Assembly (NCBI GenBank): GCA_016712865.1
Contig: JADJQH010000008.1
Location: forward strand, 434,001 to 498,000
Length of the DNA: 64,000 nt
Reading direction: 5' to 3'
Source: Dokdonella sp.
GTDB lineage: Bacteria > Pseudomonadota > Gammaproteobacteria > Xanthomonadales > Rhodanobacteraceae
This document shows, piece after piece, positions 8,027 to 17,359 of the stretch (position 1 is its first letter; each line of letters begins with the position of its first letter). A model generated the notes under the pieces. It saw nothing but the letters and a program-made list of their open reading frames with translations. It did no database searches and was not told the origin of the DNA. The position numbers and the translations under genes are program-made.

Positions 8027-10423
8027 TCAGGGTCGAAGGTGCGACTCGAACAACTCCAGCACGCGTCGGTACTCGTCATACCAGGAATCGGCGTGGACGA
8101 AACCATGGCGTTCCAGCGGGTAGCCGGCCAGTTCGAAGTCTGTCTTTCGCAGCTCGATGAGGCGCTGGTAGAGGCGCACCGAATCCTGGAACAACACGTT
8201 GTCGTCCAGCATGCCGTGGGCGATCAGCAAGCCTCCCTTGAGGCCATCGGCAAACTCGATCGGTGAGGAGCGACGGTAGGCGATCGGATCATCCTGCGGT
8301 GTGTTGAGGATGTTCGAGGTGTACTCGTGGTTGTAGCTGGTCCAGTCGGTGACCGGGCGCAACGCGGCGCCGGCGGCAAACACCTCCGGTGCACGGAACA
8401 TGGCCATGAAGGTCATGAAGCCGCCGTAGGAGCCGCCGTACACGCCCACGCGCTTGGCATCGACCGAGTGCTTGGCCACCAGCCAGTTGACGCCGTCGAT
8501 CAGGTCTTCCAGTTCCGGATGGCCCATCTGTCGATAGATGGCCGTGCGCCAGTCGCGGCCATAGCCCTCCGAGGCGCGGTAATCCATGTCCAGCACCACA
8601 TATCCCTTTTCGGTAAGCAGGTTGTGGAACATCTGCTCGCGAAAGTAGTTGGGGTAGCCGAGCACCGTGTTCTGCAGGTAACCCGCGCCGTGCACGAACA
8701 GCACCGCCGGATACTTCTTCGAGGCATCGAAATCCGCCGGCTTGTAGAACTTTGCGTAGATCGGATCGCGCGTGTGCGTGGACGGGACTTCGACAATTTC
8801 CAGCTTCGGCCAATCGAGCGCCTTGTACTCGGCGGTGCGGGTGTCGGTGAGCTGTCTTGATTGCGAGCCATCCACGGCATGCACGGCCAATTGTGCCGGC
8901 GTGTAAGCGGATGACTGCAACACGGCGAGGCGGCTCCCGTCCGGCGACAAGGCGAAGCTCTCCATGCCCTGCACGCGGGTTATCCGTTGCAACTGGCCAC
9001 CCTTGGCCGCCACCCGATAGACATCGTAGGCATACGGGGCTTCGGCATTGCTGCGCAGATAGAACCAGGCGCCATCCGCACTCGGGACCGGATTGGATAC
9101 TTCGAACTTGCCGGAGGTCAGGGCCTTGGCATTGGCGCCTGGACGCTTGCTGTACAGGTGCGAGTAGCCGGTCTCCTCGCTCACGTACCACAGGCTCTGG
9201 CCATCCGGACTCCAGCCAAATTCATTGAAGCCCCAATTGATCCAGGCGGCATCGTGCAGTCGGTGCTGGCTGACCAGGGCGTGCTTGCTGAAATCGACAG
9301 TGCTGATCCAGCGGTCCTTGTTGTCGATGGCGCGCAGCTGGATCGCAATTTGGCTGCCGTTGCGATTCCAGGACATGGTCCAGGCGGTGACCGCGCGTTG
9401 GACTTTGGTTTTGGCGGACTTGTCGGGAGTCTTGCTGCTGTCCGCGTCGGCTTTCATCAATCCCGCCTTGCGGTTTTCTTCGCGAATCGCCTCCAAGGGG
9501 TCGTCGGTGATACCAGGCAGCGCATCCATGGCGAGCGCGTGCACTTGGCGATCCTTGAGATCAACCAGCCATAGCGAGTGCGGCGCGGGCAGGTTGCGCC
9601 CGACACGGGTGCGTTCTTCTTCCTGCTCCTCGTAGCCGGATTCGGTCACGTAGTGTTGGAGCTTTGCCACCTTGCCCGCATCGAAATCCTTGGGCGTGGT
9701 CACCACCACCAGATAGCGGCCATTGGGTGACAGGCTGCTGGAGAAGATCTTGACCTTGTCGCCGAGATACACCGGCATGGGAGCGCGGCTGGCGTCCTGG
9801 GCCTGGAATTGCTCTGCGTGCGCGCGCTTGGCGTCGCGGTCGTTCTTGATGTCGCGCAAGGTGGAAAACAGGCGCAACTGCAATTCACCGAGTTCATCGG
9901 GCTTCTTGGCCTGCGGATCGTTCTCGGCAAGGACAATCGCAGCCGGTCCCGTCACGCTGCTGGCGAACTCGTGCACAAACCAGTCGGTGCCGACCGTGAA
10001 CTGCAAGGCAGCGTCATCGCTTGAAAACTGCACATCCGATTCTGCCTGCGGCGAACGTGTGATCTGCTCAAGCTGGCCACTGCCCAGGTTGCGCACAAAC
10101 ACGTCGCCGTTGCGGATGAAGGCGGCACGGGTGTGGGCGCGGTCAAAGACCACATGGTCGCCGTCGGCGTCGCTCATCATCTGTGGAGTAACGATTTGAT
10201 CGCTGCCGCTGGCCGGGTCCATGCGATGCAGGTCGAGAACGCTCGAACCTTTCTGCTTGAGCGAGTAGTAGATGGACTTGCCATCCGCGCTCCAGTAGGG
10301 GGACTCCACGGCGGGCCCGATCCAGTCCGGATTGGCCATGGCCTGGTCGAGGGTGATTGCCGATGCCGGCGATGCGCCCAGTGCGGACACAAACAGGGCC
10401 AGGATGAGGGGCATGCGAAGCAT
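8027..10423 (-). CDS. S9-family prolyl oligopeptidase-like secreted peptidase
   Basis: The 798-residue product starts at ATG 10421-10423 with GGAG upstream. It carries a signal peptide (MLRMPLILALFVSALGASPASA), so a periplasmic location is likely. An N-terminal beta-propeller of WD40/DPP-IV type covers roughly residues 30-510. The C-terminal alpha/beta hydrolase domain has the nucleophile in GGSYGG (Ser665), Asp740 in GMLDDNV and His773 in ERHGF, a complete S9 triad. Such enzymes cleave short peptides, often after proline or alanine. It is transcribed divergently from the esterase gene. Peptide specificity cannot be read from the sequence. Confidence 0.9.
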   Translation of the reverse strand: MLRMPLILALFVSALGASPASAITLDQAMANPDWIGPAVESPYWSADGKSIYYSLKQKGSSVLDLHRMDPASGSDQIVTPQMMSDADGDHVVFDRAHTRAAFIRNGDVFVRNLGSGQLEQITRSPQAESDVQFSSDDAALQFTVGTDWFVHEFASSVTGPAAIVLAENDPQAKKPDELGELQLRLFSTLRDIKNDRDAKRAHAEQFQAQDASRAPMPVYLGDKVKIFSSSLSPNGRYLVVVTTPKDFDAGKVAKLQHYVTESGYEEQEEERTRVGRNLPAPHSLWLVDLKDRQVHALAMDALPGITDDPLEAIREENRKAGLMKADADSSKTPDKSAKTKVQRAVTAWTMSWNRNGSQIAIQLRAIDNKDRWISTVDFSKHALVSQHRLHDAAWINWGFNEFGWSPDGQSLWYVSEETGYSHLYSKRPGANAKALTSGKFEVSNPVPSADGAWFYLRSNAEAPYAYDVYRVAAKGGQLQRITRVQGMESFALSPDGSRLAVLQSSAYTPAQLAVHAVDGSQSRQLTDTRTAEYKALDWPKLEIVEVPSTHTRDPIYAKFYKPADFDASKKYPAVLFVHGAGYLQNTVLGYPNYFREQMFHNLLTEKGYVVLDMDYRASEGYGRDWRTAIYRQMGHPELEDLIDGVNWLVAKHSVDAKRVGVYGGSYGGFMTFMAMFRAPEVFAAGAALRPVTDWTSYNHEYTSNILNTPQDDPIAYRRSSPIEFADGLKGGLLIAHGMLDDNVLFQDSVRLYQRLIELRKTDFELAGYPLERHGFVHADSWYDEYRRVLELFESHLRP

Positions 10424-10556
10424 GGTCGGGCTCCGGTTGGACGGGAAACCGGCAATCATACCGGCATGATTCACATGGACCATGCGCCAAAAGTCAGCGG
10501 CACCCGCCATGCATCCACGTAGAATGACGTCCTGATTCCCAGCTTCAGGATCCTCC

Positions 10557-11228
10557 ATGCTCGACTGCGTTCAGACGGAAACCGGTGTCGCACCGAAATT
10601 CTCGGTGATCTGGCTGCATGGGTTGGGTGCCGATGGCAATGACTTCGGACCCATCGTGCCGGAACTGATTGCACGCGATTGGCCGGCCATCCGCTTCGTG
10701 TTCCCGCACGCCCGGGTGCGTCCAATTTCGGTCAATGGCGGTGCACGCATGCGCGCGTGGTACGACATCACCGGCTTCGAGATCGCCCAGCGGCAGGATG
10801 AAGCGGGCATCCGCTATTCGATGACCGAACTGGAGGAGTTGATTGCGCGCGAGGTTGAACGCGGCATTCCGTCCTCGCGCATCTTCCTGGCCGGATTCTC
10901 GCAGGGGGCAGCCATGGTGTTGTCCGGCGGCCTGCGTCACGCCCAGCGCCTGGCCGGCATCATCGCGCTCTCCGGCTATGTGCCGCTGGCAGACGCGCTG
11001 GCAACCGAGCGCTCGGAGGAAAATCGCGGAGTGCCGATCTTCATGGCGCACGGCAGCGTGGATCCCATCGTGCCGCAGCCCCTTGGCATGCTCGGGCGGG
11101 ATTTCCTGCGCAACCTGGGTTATGGCGTGGATTGGCACAGCTATCCGATGGCGCATCAGGTTTGCGCCGAGGAAATCCTCGATCTGCGCAACTGGATGGG
11201 TGCGCAACTGGCCAGCGCGACCGATTGA
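10557..11228 (+). CDS. Carboxylesterase/phospholipase family alpha/beta hydrolase
   Basis: The 223-residue protein belongs to the EstB/acyl-protein-thioesterase family. It has the oxyanion region WLHGLGADGNDF near residue 20 and the nucleophile elbow GFSQGA (Ser115). Asp169 is in AHGSVDPIVP and His200 in YPMAHQV. It lacks a signal peptide and should be cytoplasmic, hydrolysing short-chain esters or lysophospholipids. The ATG has AGGA eight bases upstream. It is divergent from the S9 peptidase and immediately upstream of algZ-algR. Confidence 0.9.
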   Translation: MLDCVQTETGVAPKFSVIWLHGLGADGNDFGPIVPELIARDWPAIRFVFPHARVRPISVNGGARMRAWYDITGFEIAQRQDEAGIRYSMTELEELIAREVERGIPSSRIFLAGFSQGAAMVLSGGLRHAQRLAGIIALSGYVPLADALATERSEENRGVPIFMAHGSVDPIVPQPLGMLGRDFLRNLGYGVDWHSYPMAHQVCAEEILDLRNWMGAQLASATD

Positions 11229-11240
11229 GCGCACGGCACC

Positions 11241-11282
11241 ATGCCCGCGATCCGTACAACCTGCCCCGTGACTGCGCCGTGA
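11241..11282 (+). other. Possible 13-codon leader overlapping the algZ start
   Basis: A short frame reads MPAIRTTCPVTAP and its TGA overlaps the GTG proposed as the algZ start (GTGA). The overlap would allow translational coupling. It has no obvious ribosome-binding site, so it may be coincidental. Confidence 0.25.
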
Positions 11283-12328
11283 GCAAGCCCGCGAGCCCAG
11301 CGGCCAAGCATCACTGGCTGCCGCAATTTTGCAGCCTGCCGACCTTGTTCGCGCTCATGGTCGTGGCCGAGATCGTGGCCCTGGTCATCGCCATGGCCCC
11401 GCATCGCAATGCGCGCTCCTGGATCAGCGAACTGGCGGTGGCCAGTGTGTTCGTGCAGTGGCTGGCACTCTTGAATGCGGTGGTGCTGTGTTCGTCGCGC
11501 GAGGCCCTGCAGCGAATGACCATTCGTGCCGGGTTTGCCTGTGCCTGGCTGCTCGCGGTGATCACGACGGGCTTGGGCAGTGCCGTGGTCTATTCCATGG
11601 ATCATGTGCTCGGCTACGGATTGACCGGACCCAGCGGAAGCGGATGGCGCTTCGTGCTCGGCAATGCGGCCATCTGCTCCCTGATCGCGGCAGCGCTGCT
11701 GCGATACCTGTATGTCCGCGAACTCTGGCAGGAGCGCGTGCATGCCGCAGCCAAGGCCCAGGTCGATGCGCTGCAGGCACGCATCCGGCCGCATTTCCTG
11801 TTCAACAGCATGAACACCATTGCCAGCCTGATTCGCAAGCGACCCGAGGACGCGGAGCGAGCAGTCGAGGACCTGTCGGATCTGTTCCGCGCGGCGCTTG
11901 GCACGCAGGAAGCCCTGGCCACGATGGGCGAGGAGCTCGACCTGATTGCCCAGTACCTGCGCATCGAAGGCCTGCGCCTCGGCGAAAAGCTGGTGCTGGA
12001 TATTGACGTGTCCGCCTTGCCCCGTGAACAACTGTTGCCGCCCCTGCTGCTGCAGCCATTGATCGAGAATGCGGTCTATCACGGCATCCAGCGCTTGCCC
12101 CAGGGTGGCACCTTGCACGTACTGGGCAAACGCGATCAGGACATGATCGAGATCACCATTCGCAATCCGACGCCGCGTGATCGCGCGCGGCCGGGCAATG
12201 CGCACGCCCTCGCCAATGTGCGCGCGCGCATCGAGTACCATTTCGGTGAGAAGGGGCAGCTGCAGGTGCACGCCGGTGAGGAGGAATTCCAGGTCACCGT
12301 GCGCCTGCCGGTTGGAGCGATGAAATGA
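11279..12328 (+). CDS. algZ: Sensor histidine kinase AlgZ/FimS (LytS-type)
   Basis: The 349-residue product begins at GTG 11279-11281; the longer in-frame extension overlaps the esterase gene and is not family-like. Four hydrophobic segments span roughly residues 25-145. A His_kinase domain follows with IRPHFLFNSMNTIASLI (phospho-acceptor His) and a HATPase with N-box PLIENAVYHGI and G-box region PGNAHALANVRARI, as in AlgZ. In Pseudomonas AlgZ modulates AlgR, controlling alginate, type IV pili and virulence. Its end overlaps algR by ATGA, so the two are co-translated. Confidence is reduced only for the start codon. Confidence 0.85.
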   Translation: MSKPASPAAKHHWLPQFCSLPTLFALMVVAEIVALVIAMAPHRNARSWISELAVASVFVQWLALLNAVVLCSSREALQRMTIRAGFACAWLLAVITTGLGSAVVYSMDHVLGYGLTGPSGSGWRFVLGNAAICSLIAAALLRYLYVRELWQERVHAAAKAQVDALQARIRPHFLFNSMNTIASLIRKRPEDAERAVEDLSDLFRAALGTQEALATMGEELDLIAQYLRIEGLRLGEKLVLDIDVSALPREQLLPPLLLQPLIENAVYHGIQRLPQGGTLHVLGKRDQDMIEITIRNPTPRDRARPGNAHALANVRARIEYHFGEKGQLQVHAGEEEFQVTVRLPVGAMK

Positions 12329-13059
12329 AGGCACTGGTGGTGGATGATGAGTCACTGGCGCGCGAGCGATTGATCGATCTGCTCGCCGACATCGAATCCA
12401 TTGAGGTGGTCGGCGAAGCCGCCGATGGTCGCGAGGCGATCGATGCCGTGCAGCGGCTGTTGCCCGATCTGGTGCTGATGGATATCCGCATGCCGTGCAT
12501 GGATGGCCTCGAGGCAGCCCGTCATCTTGGTGCTCTGCAGGATCCACCCGCCATCGTCTTTTGCACCGCCTATGACGAGCATGCGCTCGCCGCGTTCGAC
12601 GCCAATGCCGTCGATTACCTGCTCAAACCCATTCGTGCCGAGCGCCTGCGTGCAGCCATCGAGCGCGCCGGGCGCTTCAGCGGAGAGAAGCTGGTTCGTA
12701 TCGAGAATGCCAGTCCGGTTCGACGCGAACGCAGCCACCTGTGCGCGCGCGTGCGCGGCAGCCTCGTGCTGGTGCCGATTGTCGAGATCGATTACCTGCT
12801 TGCCGAGGACAAATACGTGATCGTCCACTATGCCGGCAACCAGGTGCTGATCGAGGAACCCTTGAAGATGCTGGAAATCGAATTTGGAGATCGCTTCGTG
12901 CGCATCCACCGCAACTGTCTGGTGGCGCTTGATCGCCTGGCCGGCCTGACGCGAACCACCGATGGACGCGTGCTGGCCAGGCTCGAACGCATGGACGCCA
13001 GTCTTGAGGTCAGTCGTCGCAACCTGCCGGCGTTGCGCAAACTGGTGCGCTCGCTGTGA
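12325..13059 (+). CDS. algR: LytTR-family response regulator AlgR
   Basis: The 244-residue protein has an N-terminal receiver domain. It carries the acidic pair DD at residues 7-8, phospho-acceptor Asp53 in [11 protein letters not shown], Thr81 and Lys101 in LLKP. A C-terminal LytTR DNA-binding domain (about 138-244) includes [17 protein letters not shown] and [12 protein letters not shown]. AlgR controls fimU/pil minor pilins and, in some species, alginate genes. It follows algZ with an ATGA overlap and runs into hemC with a GTGA overlap, the order known from Pseudomonas. Confidence 0.93.
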   Translation: MKALVVDDESLARERLIDLLADIESIEVVGEAADGREAIDAVQRLLPDLVLMDIRMPCMDGLEAARHLGALQDPPAIVFCTAYDEHALAAFDANAVDYLLKPIRAERLRAAIERAGRFSGEKLVRIENASPVRRERSHLCARVRGSLVLVPIVEIDYLLAEDKYVIVHYAGNQVLIEEPLKMLEIEFGDRFVRIHRNCLVALDRLAGLTRTTDGRVLARLERMDASLEVSRRNLPALRKLVRSL

Positions 13060-13970
13060 AACGACTGCGCATCGCCACGCGCCAGAGCGCACTCGCCCTG
13101 TGGCAGGCCGAGCATGTCGCTGCACGCCTGCGCGCCGCGCATGCGGGACTCGACATCCAGTTGGTACCGATGACTACCCGTGGCGACCAGATCATCGACC
13201 GGCCGCTGGCCGAAATCGGCGGCAAGGGCCTGTTCCTCAAGGAACTTGAAGTGGCCTTGCAGGAAGGTCGCGCCGACATCGCCGTACATTCATTGAAGGA
13301 TGTGCCGATGGAGCTCGAACCCGGATTCGCCATTGGCGCGGTATTGGAGCGCGCCGATGCCGCCGACGCCTTCATCAGCAACGCCCATGCGAATCTTTCG
13401 GATCTGCCCACGGGTGCGCGGGTGGGAACCTCATCCTTGCGTCGCCAGGCACAGCTGCGCGCATTGCGCCCGGACCTGCACCTGCTGGATCTGCGCGGCA
13501 ACGTGAACACGCGCCTGGCCAAGCTCGATGCCGGGCAGTACGACGCCATCATTCTTGCCTGCGCGGGGCTGGAGCGGCTGGGGCTTGGCGAGCGCATTCG
13601 TTCGCGCCTGTCAGCCCCGGACTGGTTGCCGGCGGTGGCGCAGGCGGCCATCGCCATCGAACAACGCGCCGCCGACGACGGCGTGGCCGCGCTCACGCGC
13701 GTGCTCGACGATGCCGACACGCGCCGCTGCGTGGAGTGCGAGCGGGCCATGAATCGACAACTGCATGGCAGCTGCAATGTTCCGATCGCGGCCTATTGCA
13801 TCGAAACGGAAAACGGGCTTCTGCTGCATGGACTGGTAGGCGATGCAAGCACCGGTCGCCTGTTGCGGGCCGAGTCGCACGCATCCGATCGCAGCGCGGG
13901 CGAGATGCTCGGCCAACGTGTTGCTCACATGCTGCTGGAGCAGGGCGCCGGGGAAATGCTGGGCAACTGA
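13056..13970 (+). CDS. hemC: Hydroxymethylbilane synthase (porphobilinogen deaminase)
   Basis: The 304-residue enzyme polymerises four porphobilinogen units to hydroxymethylbilane in haem synthesis. Recognisable motifs are [48 protein letters not shown] and LRGNVNTRL. Cys240 in [14 protein letters not shown] anchors the dipyrromethane cofactor. The GTG start overlaps the algR TGA (GTGA). hemD normally follows hemC but is not here; a repeat-filled gap follows instead. Confidence 0.97.
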   Translation: MKRLRIATRQSALALWQAEHVAARLRAAHAGLDIQLVPMTTRGDQIIDRPLAEIGGKGLFLKELEVALQEGRADIAVHSLKDVPMELEPGFAIGAVLERADAADAFISNAHANLSDLPTGARVGTSSLRRQAQLRALRPDLHLLDLRGNVNTRLAKLDAGQYDAIILACAGLERLGLGERIRSRLSAPDWLPAVAQAAIAIEQRAADDGVAALTRVLDDADTRRCVECERAMNRQLHGSCNVPIAAYCIETENGLLLHGLVGDASTGRLLRAESHASDRSAGEMLGQRVAHMLLEQGAGEMLGN

Positions 13971-14496
13971 AAGCTGTTGCTCTGAGCAATAAATTCCGTT
14001 CGTGGTGAGTTCCCAAGCCCCGTTCGTGGTGAGCCCAAGCCTGCCCTGAGCCTGTCGAAAGGAACCATGAACGGCTCTCACTCCCTCCGTTCGTGGTGAG
14101 CCCTTCGACTGTGCTCAGGACAGGCTTGTCGAACCATGAACGGACTCGCGCCGAAATCCGTTCATTTTTCGAGAGGGTCGGAATCACGTTTTCCCGGATT
14201 GCGCTGCACTTCATCCGGGCTACGTTGCCCAAACCAGTTCGTGATGACCCCCAAAATCCGTTCGTGGTGAACTCCCAAGCCCCGTTCGTGGTGAGCCCGT
14301 CGAACCATGAACGGGCTCGTGCCAAGATCCGCGCATTCTTCGAGCGGCCAAGAGCAAAGCCTATCCCGGATGACAGGCCGGTTCCCCGGCCTGCCCTTCG
14401 GGCCAGCGCTTCGCGCATGTTCGCTACGGCATCCTGCCTACGCAGTGCGCTGCGCTTCATCCGGGCTACTCACTGAAAGCTGTCGCTTTGCCCGCG
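13971..14496. repeat. Repeat-filled intergenic region after hemC
   Basis: No credible gene is present. At least four copies of CCGTTCGTGGTGAG occur between about 13995 and 14300, some paired with inverted GAACCATGAACGG arms and the phrase CTCAGGACAGGCTTGTCGAA. A second family, GCGCTGC(A/G)CTTCATCCGGGCTAC, occurs near 14200-14222 and 14448-14470. These imperfect palindromes resemble dispersed REP-like elements. They also contain many false short frames. Confidence 0.7.
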
Positions 14497-14527
14497 AAAC
14501 GGGAAGTCTCATGGAGACTCCCCGTTT
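14497..14527. terminator. Hairpin in the hemC/DUF481 convergent gap
   Basis: An inverted repeat, AAACGGGAAGTCTC then GAGACTCCCCGTTT around a three-base loop, could end transcription of either converging unit. A second hairpin, AGGATCAGC/GCTGATCCT with a five-base loop at 14545-14567, lies next to the stop of the DUF481 gene. Neither has a long T run. Confidence 0.45.
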
Positions 14528-14575
14528 GCTTGTCGCAATGACCCAGGATCAGCGGTGTGCTGATCCTGCAAGGCT

Positions 14576-15337
14576 TCAGAACTTGAACACCAGGTTGGTG
14601 GTCAGCAGCGTATCGGTCTTCTTGGTACCCGGGGTCACGTCACTGTTGTGGCGCACCTGGTAGCCGACCTTGAGTGCGAGGCGGTCGTTCATGCTCACGG
14701 CGAGCCCGGTGTCGTTCTGCAGGAACGTGTTGTTGGAGCCGGCTTCGACCAGGGTGGTGTTCTCCAGCGCGGTGGTGTCGGTGAATTTGTGCTTGTAGGC
14801 GATCAGGCCACGTGCCACGACCTTGCCTTCGACATCCGGATCGACAATCGTGGTGACCGGTGGGTCGCCAGCCGTCACGGCAAACGCGCGCGGATCGGCG
14901 CGGCGATAGCCGGGTCCGACTTCGGCGGAGAATTCGGTCTGCTGGTTCTTGATGAAGGTGTAGCCGTAGCCGATGGAGACGATCCACTGGTAGTCGAACG
15001 GCGAGAAGTCATCGTTTTCATAACGCGCGGCACCGACCAGATAGCTGCGCTCATCGAACTTGTAAGCCGACGATGCACCGCCTTCGAAGCGGTTGGCGGT
15101 GAGGTCATACACGCCATTGGCTTCGCCCTTGCTGCGCAGCGCCTTGAGGAAGAAGTTGTGCTTCCACAGAGCGTCTTCCTTGGTGAAATCGAGCTTGGCA
15201 TTGAGGTTCTGCGACTTGGAATTGCCGGTGGTCAGGGCAAGTCCGAGTTCGCCGCTGCCGGTCCATGCGCCATCCTGGGCCTGGGCGGTGAACGGCACGG
15301 CGGCGAGCAGAGCGCTCGCGAGGAGAGCTTTTTTCAT
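14576..15337 (-). CDS. DUF481 (YdiY-like) outer-membrane beta-barrel protein
   Basis: The 253-residue product begins at ATG 15335-15337 with AAGGA upstream. It has a signal peptide (MKKALLASALLAAVPFTAQA). Alternating beta strands end in a terminal phenylalanine (LLTTNLVFKF), the usual outer-membrane barrel end. WTGSGELGLALTTGNSKSQN matches the DUF481/YdiY family, thought to be salt-induced outer-membrane proteins. No partner gene is adjacent. Function is unknown beyond the envelope location. Confidence 0.85.
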   Translation of the reverse strand: MKKALLASALLAAVPFTAQAQDGAWTGSGELGLALTTGNSKSQNLNAKLDFTKEDALWKHNFFLKALRSKGEANGVYDLTANRFEGGASSAYKFDERSYLVGAARYENDDFSPFDYQWIVSIGYGYTFIKNQQTEFSAEVGPGYRRADPRAFAVTAGDPPVTTIVDPDVEGKVVARGLIAYKHKFTDTTALENTTLVEAGSNNTFLQNDTGLAVSMNDRLALKVGYQVRHNSDVTPGTKKTDTLLTTNLVFKF

Positions 15338-15464
15338 GTGGAATTCCTTGAGGGATTGATTGGATGAAATGCCGATGCGCAAGCGGCGCAGCGGAACAGC
15401 GGCGCAAATGCTAGCGATCAGGATTGAACGTGAAGTGAATGCGCAGCGCGCCTTTCACAGATGT

Positions 15465-16475
15465 TTACCCGCTGCGGGCGCCGTAAAACAGCATCACGAC
15501 GTGTTTTGCTTCGGCAAAAAACAACCAGCGCTCAATGAAGATTCCGCCCATGCCGAACAGCACGGCAAGCCAGGACGCCCATGCACCGGCCGATGGCAGC
15601 ACAAGCGCCAGCACGGCCAGCAGGGCGGGCATGCCGAATCCAAACGCAAGCACCAGGGCACGCAACTTGCGGGCGTGCTTGCGGGCAAGGCGAAAACCCA
15701 TTTCGTGGGTCAGGTAGTTCTCCTCGGTGTGCGGTTGCTCGACGCTTCGCACCGTGCCGAGCGCGCCCAGGCCCGTCGCATCCGGCGCTGCTGCCCCGGG
15801 TTTGTCGAGGAATTGCCAATAGGCCAGCTTGAGCAGACCGGCAGCGATTGCTGCTGCGCAGATGCCGATCAGCAAGGAGGACGAGGTGGTCGGGGCTTGC
15901 GTCATGCCGATCAGCAGCCAAAGCCAGAGAACACCGCTGTAGATTCCGAGCACGAGGTAGGCGGGCACGACAAAGCGGTTGTGCCAGGCCCGGATTGGCT
16001 TCAGGCTGGCGTAGATGTTGGCGGTGCAGAACAGGGTGACGATCGCCAGCAACAAGAGAATGCCACCGGCACCGCGGCTGCCGGCCATGCGCAGCAGCCA
16101 ATTTGAACTGCGGGTGTCGATGGCATCACCTGTTGCCCACCCGCCAAGGATGCAGGCCAGCAGCATGGCGCCCGCAGGGATGTAGCAGAGCAGGGCCGCA
16201 ACGCCTTCGCGAGAAAGCCAGGAGCTGCGCCACTGGGACAGTGCGCGCCAGGCCCGTTGCGGTTGGCCGAGATGGGCAAGTGAAGAAAACAGGCCGGCGC
16301 TGACCAGGAGGAATCCGGCACACAAGGCGGCACCGACGAGATCGGTCGCGGCCCACGCGTTGCGATCATCCGCAAGGCGTGGCGCAAGCAAGCTCAGCCA
16401 TCCGCTCAGGATCCAAAGGCCATAACCGGCACCGGAAGCCACCGTGAAGAAAATGATCGAGAAGGTCGGTCTCAT
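15465..16475 (-). CDS. DmsC/SoeC-type membrane anchor subunit
   Basis: The 336-residue protein has about eight or nine hydrophobic spans. It opens IIFFTVASGAGYGLWILSGW and contains LFSSLAHLGQPQRAWRALSQWRSSWLSREG, the signature of DmsC-type anchors that pass electrons between a quinone pool and an Fe-S subunit. It is the last gene of the operon, 14 bp after the Fe-S subunit gene. With the two subunits upstream it forms a three-part complex resembling sulfite dehydrogenase SoeABC. The family call is firm; the substrate is inferred. Confidence 0.85.
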   Translation of the reverse strand: MRPTFSIIFFTVASGAGYGLWILSGWLSLLAPRLADDRNAWAATDLVGAALCAGFLLVSAGLFSSLAHLGQPQRAWRALSQWRSSWLSREGVAALLCYIPAGAMLLACILGGWATGDAIDTRSSNWLLRMAGSRGAGGILLLLAIVTLFCTANIYASLKPIRAWHNRFVVPAYLVLGIYSGVLWLWLLIGMTQAPTTSSSLLIGICAAAIAAGLLKLAYWQFLDKPGAAAPDATGLGALGTVRSVEQPHTEENYLTHEMGFRLARKHARKLRALVLAFGFGMPALLAVLALVLPSAGAWASWLAVLFGMGGIFIERWLFFAEAKHVVMLFYGARSG

Positions 16476-16489
16476 GAGGGCTGCCAGGC

Positions 16490-17359
16490 TCAGCGCGACA
16501 ACACGCGATCAATCCAGCGCAGCAGCGGCGGCATCGGCATTTCATCCGGTGGTTCGGGATGACTCGTCGGCTTGGGCTGTGAGGCGTCGCGTCGCGGGCG
16601 TGGTGGCAGGTAACGGTTGACGGGTTGGTAGCCGAGTTCGGGCATCAAGGCATAGCCGCCGCGTTCGGCGACCAGCTTCGAGACGTTCGAGTTTTCATCG
16701 CCCAGATCGCCAAAGTGCCTGGCGCGGGTTGGGCAGGCCTTCACGCAGGCGGGTTGGCGATCGGCGGGTTCCAGGGTTTCGTTGTAGATGCGGTCAACAC
16801 ACAAGGTGCACTTCTGCATCACCCCGCGCTTGGCGCTGAACTCGCGCGCACCGTAGGGGCAGGCCCAGGCGCACAACTGGCAACCGATGCACTTGTCCTC
16901 ATCCACCAGCACGATGCCGTCCTCGGCCCGCTTGTAGCTGGCCCCGGTCGGGCACACGGTGACACAGGCCGGCGTCTCGCAATGCAGGCAGGAGCGCGGG
17001 AAGTGAACGGTTTGCGTTGCAACGGGAATGGGGAGCGGTGAATGGGGAATGGAAGCAGCGCAGGGTGATTTGTGCGCTGCTCCCGCTTTTTCGATTCCCG
17101 ATTCCCGTTTCCCGACTCTCGGCTTCCCAGCGATTCCCGATTCTCCATTCCCGATTCCCGAAATTTCATACGTATGCACGCGGTTGAACCACACGCCGTC
17201 CGGTTCGGCGCCGTAGGGGTCGGAATCCGGCAGCGGGCCGAAGCTGCCGCCGTCATTCCATTCCTTGCAGGCCACCGCACAGGCGTGGCAGCCGACACAG
17301 ATGTCGAGGTCGATGACGAGGCCGAGCTTGCGCGCGGTCGGAGGGGGCAGGGTGGTCAT
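16490..17359 (-). CDS. Four-cluster [4Fe-4S] electron-transfer subunit (DmsB/SoeB-like) with an in-frame repeat insertion
   Basis: The 289-residue protein has four ferredoxin-type cysteine sets: CVGCHACAVAC (21-31), CLHCETPACVTVC (124-136), CIGCQLCAWAC (157-167) and C184/C187 with C205/C209. This is the DmsB/SoeB pattern carrying electrons from the molybdenum subunit to the anchor. Residues about 67-116 are low-complexity and rich in Gly, Glu, Ser and Lys. They are encoded by a dispersed GGGAATC-type repeat at 17016-17166 and have no place in the family fold. The frame is kept and every cysteine survives. The ATG overlaps the permease gene stop (ATGA). Confidence 0.85.
   Translation of the reverse strand: MTTLPPPTARKLGLVIDLDICVGCHACAVACKEWNDGGSFGPLPDSDPYGAEPDGVWFNRVHTYEISGIGNGESGIAGKPRVGKRESGIEKAGAAHKSPCAASIPHSPLPIPVATQTVHFPRSCLHCETPACVTVCPTGASYKRAEDGIVLVDEDKCIGCQLCAWACPYGAREFSAKRGVMQKCTLCVDRIYNETLEPADRQPACVKACPTRARHFGDLGDENSNVSKLVAERGGYALMPELGYQPVNRYLPPRPRRDASQPKPTSHPEPPDEMPMPPLLRWIDRVLSR
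17016..17166. repeat. GGGAATC-family repeat inside the soeB-like gene
   Basis: Many copies of GGGAATGGGG/CGATTCCCGATTCCC are arranged as inverted arms around a central GCAGCGCAGGG...GCGCTGCTCCCGC stem. The same family occurs intergenically at 46349-46444 and, truncated, near 56806-56820. Here it lies wholly inside a coding frame and is translated. Confidence 0.85.
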
